64,000 nucleotides of DNA from Candidatus Ruania gallistercoris (lineage in GTDB: Bacteria > Actinomycetota > Actinomycetes > Actinomycetales > Beutenbergiaceae): the NCBI GenBank assembly GCA_019116305.1, contig DXBY01000078.1:1-64000 (forward strand), given 5' to 3'. Position 1 is the first letter of the stretch, and every line of letters starts with the position of its first letter. The notes beneath the pieces are model-generated. The model ran no database searches. It saw only the letters and a program-made list of their open reading frames with translations, and was not told the DNA's origin. This document shows, one piece after another, positions 18,729 to 26,742 of this stretch. A program made the translations under genes and the position numbers.

Positions 18729-19222
18729 CCCGCGCCGAGGATCGACAGGAACGCCGCGCCGCCCGCCGCCGACGGTGGGCACCGCTGGCCGCAGCGATCC
18801 TCACCCCGCTGTTCGCCCTGCTGATCGGCACCGGACTACCGCACGCCCTGCTCCTCGGCGGGGTGGTGGTGGTCGCCATCCTGGTCAGCCGGGCGCTGCC
18901 GTACGGTAGTCGGGCGGCCTGGCCAGTGCTGCCCTACGGCCGCCGGGCCGGTGCCCGGCGGGACGTCTCCAGCCTCACCTGGACGATGATCGACCGGGGC
19001 GGCTCGATCTCCTCCTCTGGTGAGCAGCGGCTGCGCACTGTGCTCACCGCCGCCCTGGAGCTGCGCGGGGTGGACCTGGCCTCGACCGATGGTGGCGAGC
19101 AGGCCGCCGCCATCGTGGGCCCGAGTGTGGCGCGCTGGCTCAGCGACCCCGACGCCCCCACCCCGGACCCGCGCGCGGTCCGGCGCACCATCGCCGACGT
19201 CCTCGAGGCGAACGGCACCTGA
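18725..19222 (+). CDS. Small membrane protein of the MoxR/DUF58 operon
   Basis: 165 residues. GTGA overlap with the DUF4129 gene. A basic N-terminus (about ten Arg in the first 22 residues) precedes one or two hydrophobic segments (LAAAILTPLFALLIG, LLGGVVVVAILVSRALP). The rest is soluble and without a recognised motif. Family unknown to me; position in the operon implies a shared function with MoxR. Confidence 0.75.
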   Translation: MTRAEDRQERRAARRRRWAPLAAAILTPLFALLIGTGLPHALLLGGVVVVAILVSRALPYGSRAAWPVLPYGRRAGARRDVSSLTWTMIDRGGSISSSGEQRLRTVLTAALELRGVDLASTDGGEQAAAIVGPSVARWLSDPDAPTPDPRAVRRTIADVLEANGT

Positions 19223-19237
19223 GAAGAGAGGCACTAC

Positions 19238-20242
19238 GTGACCGAGACCCCCATCACCCCGCTGCCCGCCGCCGAGGTCGCCCGCCTGGGCGAGCAGGTG
19301 CTGACCGAGGTGAGCTCCGCCGTCGTGGGGATGAGCGAACCGTTGCGGACGGCGCTGGCAACGATCTGCGCCGGTGGGCACGTGCTGTTCGAGGACGTGC
19401 CCGGGCTCGGCAAGACCCTCGCCGCCCGCTGCCTGGCCGCCGCTCTCGGCCTGGAGTTCGCCCGGCTGCAGTGCACTCCGGACCTGCTACCGGCGGACAT
19501 CACTGGCTCGTTCGTGTACGACCCGGCCAGCTCGGAGTTCACCTTCCGGCCCGGTCCGCTGTTCACCGGGCTGTTCCTGGCGGACGAGATCAACCGCACC
19601 CCACCGAAGACCCAGTCCGCGCTGCTGGAGGCGATGGCCGAGCGGCAGGTGACCGTGGAGGGCACCAGCTACACCCTGCCGCAGCCGTTCCACGTGCTCG
19701 CCACCTCCAACCCGGTGGAGTACGAGGGCACCTACCCGTTGCCGGAGGCGCAGCTGGACCGGTTCATGGTGCGGCTGGCCGTGGGCTACCCGGATGCCGA
19801 CGGCGAGGCGGATGTGCTGCTGCGCCGGATCGCGCGGCGGCAGGAGGCGGCCACTGTCGCCCAGGTCACCGATGCCAGCACGCTGCGCGCGATCCAGGCC
19901 GGTGTGGAGGCAGTGGACGCCGACCCGGACGTTGCTCGGTACTGCGTGGACCTGGCCGTGGCCACCCGGTCCCACCCGGCGGTGGAGGTGGGCGCCTCAC
20001 CGCGGGGCTCGCAGGCGTTGCTGCTGGTGGCCCGGTCCCGGGCGGTGCTGGACGGGCGGGAGTTCGTCACGCCGGAGGACGTGAAGGCGATCGCCGTCCC
20101 CGCACTGGCGCACCGTCTGGTGCTCACCCCGGCCGCCTGGGCCCAGGGCACCACGCCCGAAGCCGTGGTCGCCCAGCTCCTCGACCAGGTGCCCGGACCG
20201 GCCACGACCGCGACAGCGAGCGCGGGCGTGGGCCAGCAGTGA
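19238..20242 (+). CDS. MoxR-type AAA+ ATPase
   Basis: 334 residues from GTG, preceded by AGAAGAGAGG. Walker A-like EDVPGLGKTLAARCLA, Walker B LFLADEINRTPPKTQSALLE, sensor 1 ATSNPVEYEGTYPLPEAQLDRF and a C-terminal lid with the MoxR signature. MoxR proteins are chaperone-like ATPases that work with partners carrying VWA/DUF58 domains. The DUF58 gene follows with a 4-bp overlap. Confidence 0.9.
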   Translation: MTETPITPLPAAEVARLGEQVLTEVSSAVVGMSEPLRTALATICAGGHVLFEDVPGLGKTLAARCLAAALGLEFARLQCTPDLLPADITGSFVYDPASSEFTFRPGPLFTGLFLADEINRTPPKTQSALLEAMAERQVTVEGTSYTLPQPFHVLATSNPVEYEGTYPLPEAQLDRFMVRLAVGYPDADGEADVLLRRIARRQEAATVAQVTDASTLRAIQAGVEAVDADPDVARYCVDLAVATRSHPAVEVGASPRGSQALLLVARSRAVLDGREFVTPEDVKAIAVPALAHRLVLTPAAWAQGTTPEAVVAQLLDQVPGPATTATASAGVGQQ

Positions 20243-21588
20243 GCTCGCCGCGCTGGTTCCTCGGGCTGGAGTCGCTGACCCTGGCCGTGATCGGCGTGCT
20301 CGCGCTCGCCGTGGGGGTGCTGGTGCGGCGACCGGACGTGGCACTGCTCGGCGTCCCGTTCCTGCTCTCCTTCGCCTGGGGCTGGATCACCCGCCCGACG
20401 GCGGAGCCTGAGGTGGTCCTGCGCCGTCGGGGGGCTCGTGCTCGAGCAGGCGCTGTCGGCGCCGAGGTGCAGCTGCGGCCCACCCCCGGGGTCGCGATGG
20501 CCCGGCTGCGGATCTCCTCGGCCGGGTTCCGCCCGGTGGAGGCCCTGGTGGACGCCCGGAACGAGCGGGTCCTGGCCACCGAGCTGGCCACGGCGCGCAC
20601 CGGGAGGCAGGAACTGTTCCGGCTGGACCACCTCAGCGCCGGGTTCGAGGCCACTGTGCTCTCCCCGGTGCAGACCGCGCAGCCGTTGCAGATGAGTGTC
20701 CACCCGCCGCTGGTCACCCTGCAGGGCACCCCGGTGCCACCGCAGCTGGCCGGGCTGACCGGGAACCACACCTCACGCCGGGTGGGCGACGGTACCGCGT
20801 TCCGGGACGTGCACCTGTTCACCCCCGGTGACCGGCTGCGCCGGATCGACTGGCGGGTCAGCGCCCGGCGCTCCCTGGACGTGCGCACCGGGCGGTTGAC
20901 CGAGCTGTACACCCGCCGCACGTTCGCGACGGCCGATGCCTCGGTGATGCTGGTGGTCGACTCCCGGGACGCGGTCGGGCCGGACGTGTCCGCCTGGGGT
21001 GGTGGGCAGGCGGCAGCCGTCGACGAACCGATCTCTCTGGACCTGGCCCGCGAGGCGGCGGCCGCGATCGCGCACGTGGTGCTCGCCGCCGGGGACCGCG
21101 TGGGGTTGGACGATCTCGGACTGCGCCGCCGACCGGTGGCCCCGGCGGCGGGCCGGAGCCAGTTCGAACGGATCTCCCGGCGCCTGGCCGCCCTGCACCC
21201 GGAGAGCTTCCCGACGCCCCGCAAGCGTGCTCCGCAGGTGCCCTCGAGCGCACTGGTGGTGGTGTTCTCCACGTTCCTGGACGACGAAGCCGCCCGGATG
21301 GCCCGGACCTGGCGCGGGCAGGGGCACCGGGTGATTACCGTGGACACGCTGCCGCCGGTGCGCACCACTGAACTGGACACCCTCGGCGACTTCGCCTACC
21401 AGGTGGTCCGGCTGGAGCGGCAGGTGCGGTTGGCGCAGCTGACCCGGGCGGGTGTGGAGGTGCTGCGTTGGATCGACCCGCACGCCCCGGCGGGGAGCCG
21501 GGCGATCGACGTGGCCTGGCGGCTGCTCACCCGTGCGCACCGCCGCCGAGGCAGCGGCGTGCCGGGTCGGCCGGGAGCAGTGCGATGA
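20239..21588 (+). CDS. DUF58 domain protein
   Basis: 449 residues. GTG 20239 overlaps the moxR stop (GTGA). Two N-terminal membrane segments are followed by the DUF58 signature FTPGDRLRRIDWRVSARR and a VWA-like fold (VMLVVDSRDAV; LAREAAAAIAHVVLAAGDRVG). It is the usual partner of MoxR ATPases. Its stop codon TGA begins a chain of overlapping ATGA junctions leading to the next gene. Confidence 0.85.
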   Translation: MSSPRWFLGLESLTLAVIGVLALAVGVLVRRPDVALLGVPFLLSFAWGWITRPTAEPEVVLRRRGARARAGAVGAEVQLRPTPGVAMARLRISSAGFRPVEALVDARNERVLATELATARTGRQELFRLDHLSAGFEATVLSPVQTAQPLQMSVHPPLVTLQGTPVPPQLAGLTGNHTSRRVGDGTAFRDVHLFTPGDRLRRIDWRVSARRSLDVRTGRLTELYTRRTFATADASVMLVVDSRDAVGPDVSAWGGGQAAAVDEPISLDLAREAAAAIAHVVLAAGDRVGLDDLGLRRRPVAPAAGRSQFERISRRLAALHPESFPTPRKRAPQVPSSALVVVFSTFLDDEAARMARTWRGQGHRVITVDTLPPVRTTELDTLGDFAYQVVRLERQVRLAQLTRAGVEVLRWIDPHAPAGSRAIDVAWRLLTRAHRRRGSGVPGRPGAVR

Positions 21589-21697
21589 CCGAGGACGGTG
21601 TGCGATGAGCGCGAGGAGCCCCCGTGGAGGTACGCCGAGGAACGAGGTGTGCCGCAGCGAGGCACCGCAGCGGTCATCGAGATACGAGCACCAATGA
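21585..21697 (+). other. Relay of two micro-ORFs between DUF58 and the next gene
   Basis: ATG 21585 overlaps the DUF58 stop and opens a 7-codon ORF ending at 21608. ATG 21605 overlaps that stop and opens a 30-codon ORF ending at 21697. ATG 21694 overlaps that stop and opens the membrane protein gene. Each junction is ATGA. The segment repeats ATGAGCG at 21605 and 21694 and is rich in GAGG/CGAG words, so it looks like a small insertion into a former simple ATGA junction. Confidence 0.5.
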
Positions 21698-22317
21698 GCG
21701 AGGCGGAGCGCGGACCGGGGATGCGTGAGCAGATCGCCTCGATGTGGGGCGACTGGGACGTGACCACGCCCCGTCCGCGGCGCATGCCCCAGGTGCAGCT
21801 GCAGCTCGGCCGCAGTGTGCCGGCCTGGCTGGTCCGAGGGCTGGCGGGGCTGCTGGTGGCCGTGGCCGGGGTGCTGGTGGCCAGCGGGGTGATGCAGCTG
21901 GTGGCCGCCCTGGTGCTGGCCGTCGGCGTGGCGGTGAGCCGGAGCGGGGTGCTGCCAGGCACGAGTGTGGCCCTGCTGCTGGTGGCGCTGGTCACCCGGC
22001 TGCCCGGGGAGCCGGGCCTGGTGACCGTCTCCGGGCACCCGCTGGTCACCGCGGCCCTGCTGCTGGTGCTGCACGCGATGGTGTTCCTCAGCCAGAAGAC
22101 CACGGAGCTCGGGGCCGGGGCACGGATCGAGCTCGCCGCGCTGGCAGCCGGTCTGCCCGCGGCCGCCGCGATCCAGGGCTTCGCCCAGCTGCTCGGGGTG
22201 GTGGTGGCCGTCGCGGGGGACGCCGGCGACGGCCTGACCTGGCTGGCGGTGGTGGCCCTGGTGGCGCTGGTGGCGCTGGTCTGGACCGGTCTGCGCGCGC
22301 TCCGCCGCCAGGAGTAA
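21694..22317 (+). CDS. Polytopic membrane protein ending the MoxR operon
   Basis: 207 residues from ATG 21694. After a soluble N-terminus of about 45 residues come roughly six hydrophobic segments (LAGLLVAVAGVLVASGVM, LVAALVLAVGVAVSR, LVTAALLLVLHAMVFLS, LTWLAVVALVALVALVW). Start uncertain: ATG 21721 is an alternative and neither has a good ribosome site, which fits translational coupling. Function unknown. Confidence 0.7.
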   Translation: MSEAERGPGMREQIASMWGDWDVTTPRPRRMPQVQLQLGRSVPAWLVRGLAGLLVAVAGVLVASGVMQLVAALVLAVGVAVSRSGVLPGTSVALLLVALVTRLPGEPGLVTVSGHPLVTAALLLVLHAMVFLSQKTTELGAGARIELAALAAGLPAAAAIQGFAQLLGVVVAVAGDAGDGLTWLAVVALVALVALVWTGLRALRRQE

Positions 22318-22399
22318 CCCCACCCGCCCCCGGCAGGTGCGGGGACTACAGCCAGCAGCGGCCACTAGATTGTTGTCCACGACGACGGAAGAGGCGGCG

Positions 22400-23635
22400 A
22401 TGACCGAGACGAACTGGGCCGGCTGCTACACCTACACCGCGCAGCGGCTGCACCAGCCGGACACCGTGTCCCAGGCGCAGCGGATCGTGGCCGGGGCGAG
22501 CCGGATCCGCGCGCTCGGTTCCCGGCACTCCTTCAATGACCTGGCCGACACCGCCGGGGACCTGATCAGCCTGGCCGCACTGCCCACCGACATCCACGTG
22601 GACGAGGAGGCACGCGTGGTACGCGTGGCTGCCGGTGTGCGCTACGGCGACCTCGCCGCCGAGCTGGACCGGGCCGGCTGGGCCCTGGCCGCGATGGCCT
22701 CGCTCCCGCACATCGCGGTGGCCGGCGCGATCGCCACGGCGACCCACGGCTCCGGTGACGGCGTGCAGAACCTGGCGAGCGCCGTCGTCGGCCTGGAGCT
22801 GATCTCCCCGGAAGGGGACCTGGTCACCCTCGGTGCGGACCACCCGGACCTGCCCGGCGCGGTGGTGCACCTGGGCGCACTCGGGGTGATCACCACCGTG
22901 TGGCTGCGGATCGAACCGAGCTACCAGGTGGCTCAGTACGTGATCAACGATGTGCCCTGGGAGCACGTTCTGAGCCACTTCGACGACATCACCTCGGCTG
23001 CCTACAGCGTGAGCCTGTTCACTCGCTGGGACGCCGACGTGGTAGACCAGGTGTGGCTGAAGAGCCGTACCGGGGAGGTGAGCCTGCCGGTCGGTGTGGC
23101 GGCTCCCGGCCCGCAGCACCCGATCCGGGGTGTGGACCCGGCCTGGGCCACCGAGCAGGCCGGGGTCGCCGGGCCATGGTTCGACCGGCTGCCGCACTTC
23201 CGGCTGGAGTTCACCCCCAGTGCCGGTCAGGAGATCCAGGCCGAATACCTGGTGCCCCGCCCGGCCGCGGTAGCGGCGATCGATGCCGTCCGGGAGATCG
23301 CACCGCAGATCGCGCAGCATCTGCAGGTGTGCGAGTTCCGGACGATGGCCGGGGACGAGCTGTGGTTGTCGATGGCCCAGGGGCAGGACAGCGTGGCGCT
23401 GCACTTCACCTTCGACCCGGCACCGGACCCGGTGCGGGCGCTGCTCCCGCTGCTGGAGGAGACCCTCGCCCCGTTCGACGCCCGACCGCACTGGGCCAAG
23501 TGGTTCGCCATGGGCGCTGACCGGCTCGAGCGGCTGTACCCGCGGATGGGAGCCTTCCGCGACCTGGTTCGCCGTTACGACCCGGACGGCAAGTTCCACA
23601 ACGCGTTCCTGCAGCGCACCGTGCTGGAGCGCTGA
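22400..23635 (+). CDS. aldO: FAD-linked alditol oxidase
   Basis: 411 residues. The N-terminal TNWAG motif, FAD-binding segment ALGSRHSFNDLADT with the His expected to carry covalent FAD, HIAVAGAIATATHGSG, and the C-terminal substrate domain (FTPSAGQEIQAEYLVPR, EFRTMAGDELWLS, HWAKWF) closely follow the Streptomyces AldO/XyoA enzymes. Those oxidise xylitol, sorbitol and similar polyols at C1 with O2, giving aldoses and H2O2. A TAGATT -10 candidate lies at 22367-22372 and GAAGAGG precedes the ATG. The sugar catabolic cluster next to it is convergent, so joint control is not shown. Confidence 0.9.
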   Translation: MTETNWAGCYTYTAQRLHQPDTVSQAQRIVAGASRIRALGSRHSFNDLADTAGDLISLAALPTDIHVDEEARVVRVAAGVRYGDLAAELDRAGWALAAMASLPHIAVAGAIATATHGSGDGVQNLASAVVGLELISPEGDLVTLGADHPDLPGAVVHLGALGVITTVWLRIEPSYQVAQYVINDVPWEHVLSHFDDITSAAYSVSLFTRWDADVVDQVWLKSRTGEVSLPVGVAAPGPQHPIRGVDPAWATEQAGVAGPWFDRLPHFRLEFTPSAGQEIQAEYLVPRPAAVAAIDAVREIAPQIAQHLQVCEFRTMAGDELWLSMAQGQDSVALHFTFDPAPDPVRALLPLLEETLAPFDARPHWAKWFAMGADRLERLYPRMGAFRDLVRRYDPDGKFHNAFLQRTVLER

Positions 23636-23666
23636 GCCCCGGCCGGTCCGCCGCGCGGCTGTGGTC

Positions 23667-24509
23667 TCAGCCCTTCACTGAGCCGGTGGCCAACCCACTC
23701 ATGATGAACCGCTGCATCACGATGAAGATCACCAGGATTGGCACCACTGCGAGCAGCAGGGTCGGGAACACCACCTCGTAATTGGTGCTGTAGCTGGAGA
23801 CCGCCGCATACACCCCGGTGGTGATGGTCTTGAACTCCGAACCCGGGCCGAGAATCAGCTGTGGGCTGACGAAGTCGTTCCAGGCGCTGAGGGCGTTCAG
23901 GATGAACGCCGTGGCCACGATCGGCTTCATCAGCGGGAACACGATGGTCCACAACACTCGCTGCCGGCCCGCACCGTCGATCGCCGCGGCCTCGTCCAGG
24001 GAGCGCGGCAGCATCCGGATGTAGCCGGTGAAGATGAACAGCGTGAACGGCACCATCGTGGCGGACATGAACAGCACCAGCCCGGGGATCGTGCCCATCA
24101 GCCCGAGGCCCTTGAGCACCAGGATCGCCGGCACCAGGATGATCTGCGGTGGGATGAACATCCCGGCGAGGAAGAACAGCAGCAGGAACCGGAACAGCGG
24201 TGTCGGCGTCCGCGCGATGACGTAGGCGGCCGGGACCGCCGTACCGATCGCCACCAGGTTGCAGGCCAGCACCAGGAACAGCGTGACCGCGTAGCCGTCG
24301 AGCACCGGGAAGGCGGTGTTCGACCAGGCGGCAGCGAGGAAGTCGGTGGAGGCCGTGTCCGGGTCCAGCCCCAGCGGGCTGCGCAGGATCTCCTGCTGTG
24401 GCTTGAACGCGTTCACCACCATGATGTACATCGGCACCAGCATCGCGATCGACAGGAGTGCCACGAACACCACACGCACCCTGGACGCGAACCGCGAACC
24501 ACCCCTCAT
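23667..24509 (-). CDS. Carbohydrate ABC transporter permease, MalG type
   Basis: 280 residues, six membrane segments, and the cytoplasmic EAA loop EAAAIDGAGRQRVLWTIVFP that docks the ATPase. CUT1 family. It overlaps the upstream MalF-type gene by 4 bp (ATGA). No ATPase gene is in the cluster; in many Actinobacteria a shared MsiK-type ATPase energises several such importers. Confidence 0.9.
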   Translation of the reverse strand: MRGGSRFASRVRVVFVALLSIAMLVPMYIMVVNAFKPQQEILRSPLGLDPDTASTDFLAAAWSNTAFPVLDGYAVTLFLVLACNLVAIGTAVPAAYVIARTPTPLFRFLLLFFLAGMFIPPQIILVPAILVLKGLGLMGTIPGLVLFMSATMVPFTLFIFTGYIRMLPRSLDEAAAIDGAGRQRVLWTIVFPLMKPIVATAFILNALSAWNDFVSPQLILGPGSEFKTITTGVYAAVSSYSTNYEVVFPTLLLAVVPILVIFIVMQRFIMSGLATGSVKG

Positions 24510-25417
24510 GAGAGAGCCTCCGCTCCGGATTCCGCGCGCCGGCGCAGCGCGATGATGGTGAACGAGAGCAGCCCGGCAACCAGGATGAGCAGGACGGCCT
24601 GGGCCGAGGCGAGACCGACCTTGTTGTTCGCGAACGACACGGCGAGGATCTCGTACGCCCAGGTCTGGGTGGCATCACCTGGTCCGCCGTTGGTCAGACC
24701 GAGGACCACGTCGTACACCTTCAGCAGGGACAGGATCGAGGTGACGATGGTGACCGTGACCGTGGGTGCCAGTGCCGGCCAGGTGACGTGCCGGAACACC
24801 TGCACCCGGTTCGCACCGTCGATCCGCGCTGCCTCCTGCAGCTCGGCAGAGACCGCCTGCAGGCCGGCCAGGTACAGTACGAGCTGCACCCCGAACTGGC
24901 CCCAGACGATCACGCCGATCATCGTGGCCAGCGCCCAGGTGGGGTCGGACAGGAACGGCAGCGTGTCCGCCCCGGCGCCGGAGAGGATGTTGTTCACCGC
25001 CCCCTGCGGGCCCAGGATGGCCTGCCAGAGGAAGCCGACGATCAGCGCGGACAGCACGTGCGGGTAGAACATCACCGCCCGGGCGAAGGTGTTGAACCGG
25101 TTGGTGCGCTGCAGCAGCAGGGCGAGCCCGAGAGCTATGGCGTTCACCAGGAACGCGCCGATGAGCGCGACCGCAGCGGTCACCACCACAGCCGGACGCA
25201 TCTCGTCGATCGGATCGGTGATGATGCGCAGGTAGTTGTCCCACCCGATCCACTCCGGAGCCTGGCTGGGGATGCCGTTGTAGCTGGTGAAGGAGTAGTA
25301 CACGGCGAAGCCGACCGGGACCACCAACAGTCCGATGTAGACCGCAGCGGCGGGGACGGTCATCACCAGGGAGCCCAGCATCTCCCGTCCCCGCGCCGCC
25401 CTGGAGCGCGCGACCAT
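24506..25417 (-). CDS. Carbohydrate ABC transporter permease, MalF type
   Basis: About 303 residues, six membrane segments, EAA loop EAARIDGANRVQVFRHVTWP. The start is taken at ATG 25417, just after the binding-protein stop, with GGAGG 12 bases upstream; ATG 25441, overlapping the previous gene, is possible and would add eight residues. Confidence 0.88.
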   Translation of the reverse strand: MVARSRAARGREMLGSLVMTVPAAAVYIGLLVVPVGFAVYYSFTSYNGIPSQAPEWIGWDNYLRIITDPIDEMRPAVVVTAAVALIGAFLVNAIALGLALLLQRTNRFNTFARAVMFYPHVLSALIVGFLWQAILGPQGAVNNILSGAGADTLPFLSDPTWALATMIGVIVWGQFGVQLVLYLAGLQAVSAELQEAARIDGANRVQVFRHVTWPALAPTVTVTIVTSILSLLKVYDVVLGLTNGGPGDATQTWAYEILAVSFANNKVGLASAQAVLLILVAGLLSFTIIALRRRAESGAEALS

Positions 25418-25418
25418 C

Positions 25419-26693
25419 TCAGCCCATGGCCTCCGCGTCATACCAGGTGGTCAGGTCCGCGGCGACATCAGCGGCGGGCCGGCCCTGCCACAGTCCCTGC
25501 ACCAGCTCGGTGAACTTCGGGTTGAACCCGGCCACCGGGAGCGCGAAGTCTCCGACGGTCTGGTTCCCGGGCACGGCGAACGACGGCGCCGCCTCCACCA
25601 GCTCCTGCACGCTCGCCGCAAACTCGTCGGCGGTGACGTCCAGGCCCTCCCGGTTGAAGTTGTCCATCTCCGCCTGGGTGGCGATGGCGTCCTCGTCGGT
25701 GACCAGGTACTCGACCAACTGGGTGGCGGCGTCCACGTCGCTGGCCCCCTGGCGCACCATGTACGGGAAGGCGAGGGTCGCCCCCATCGGGCCCGGGTAG
25801 TCGCCCGCCTCCTCGACCGGTGCGGCGAACACCCCCACCTCGAAGTCCGGCGGCGAGGCCGCCAGCGTGGTGGTGAACCAGGAACCCATCGGGTAGATGC
25901 CCACGTCGCCGGCGATGAAGTTGGCCTCCTGGGTACCGCTGTCGGTGGCGACGTCATCGGCGGTGGTGTAGCCGGCCTCGATCCAGTCGGCGACGTGGTC
26001 GAACATGGGCTGGAACTGCTCACCCAGCGTGCTCGAGCCATCCGCCACGCTCTGCTGCCAGCCCGGGGTGGCCACATTCTGCTGCGGGTGCCACATCTGC
26101 TGCACCTGCACACCGGTGGCCCAGTCGGCGGCGAAGCCGATCGGCGTGGGCACCCCCTCGTCCTGGAGCGCCGCCAGCGCGGCGTCGAACTCGTCCCAGG
26201 TCTGCGGGGTCTCGCTGATCCCCGCCTGGGCGAACAGGTCCTTGTTGTAGAAGAGCAGGGACTGCGCCTGCATCCCCACCCCGACGACGTTCACCTGGCC
26301 GTCGGTGGCGTACAGATCGGACATCGGGGTGTCCTGGGCCCACTCGAACTCGGTGAGATCGAGGATCTCCGGTGCGGTGTCCGCACTCGGGAAGATCGAC
26401 TCGATCACATCCGGTGCGGTACCGGCGGCCAGCTGGGAGGGGAACGTCTCGGCGACCGACTGCCCGCTGGGGCCCTCGATCTGGACGTCGATACCGGTCT
26501 CCTCCTCGAACGGGGCGACCAGTTCGTCCCACTTCGCCTGGGTGAGGTTGTCGGTGATGTTCACCAACATCCGCACCGTGCCGCTGCCGCCGTCTTCTTC
26601 TCCTCCGCCGCTGCCACCACAGGCGGTCGCCACCAGTGCCGTGGCCAGGGCGAGAGCGGTCACCGGGACTGCTCGGATGCGTCGTACCGACAT
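25419..26693 (-). CDS. Sugar-binding lipoprotein of a CUT1 ABC importer
   Basis: 424 residues. Lipoprotein signal with lipobox LVATAC, then a Gly/Ser/Glu linker and a MalE-type solute-binding domain (WDEFDAALAALQDEGVPTPI, VGIYPMGSWFT). ATG 26693 is favoured by AAGGAG six bases upstream; earlier ATGs at 26708 and 26720 are less likely. It should capture a sugar or sugar-acid oligomer outside the membrane. A motif shared with the regulator/dehydratase promoter region lies about 25-35 bp before the start, so this gene probably heads its own transcript. Confidence 0.9.
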   Translation of the reverse strand: MSVRRIRAVPVTALALATALVATACGGSGGGEEDGGSGTVRMLVNITDNLTQAKWDELVAPFEEETGIDVQIEGPSGQSVAETFPSQLAAGTAPDVIESIFPSADTAPEILDLTEFEWAQDTPMSDLYATDGQVNVVGVGMQAQSLLFYNKDLFAQAGISETPQTWDEFDAALAALQDEGVPTPIGFAADWATGVQVQQMWHPQQNVATPGWQQSVADGSSTLGEQFQPMFDHVADWIEAGYTTADDVATDSGTQEANFIAGDVGIYPMGSWFTTTLAASPPDFEVGVFAAPVEEAGDYPGPMGATLAFPYMVRQGASDVDAATQLVEYLVTDEDAIATQAEMDNFNREGLDVTADEFAASVQELVEAAPSFAVPGNQTVGDFALPVAGFNPKFTELVQGLWQGRPAADVAADLTTWYDAEAMG

Positions 26694-26715
26694 CCTCGTC
26701 TCCTTCATCGATCCT

Positions 26716-26729
26716 GTCACTTGTCATAC
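26716..26729. promoter_or_regulatory. Candidate operator A of the sugar cluster
   Basis: GTCACTTGTCATAC matches GTCACTTATGATAC at 31456-31469 at 12 of 14 positions; both are AT-rich islands upstream of cluster genes. In the direction of the binding-protein gene it reads GTATGACAAGTGAC, containing a possible -10 TATGAC. TTGTCATACA also resembles FadR/GntR-type half sites (TTGT-N3-ACAA). Binding by the cluster regulator is inference. Confidence 0.4.
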
Positions 26730-26742
26730 ATCCTATCTATGC

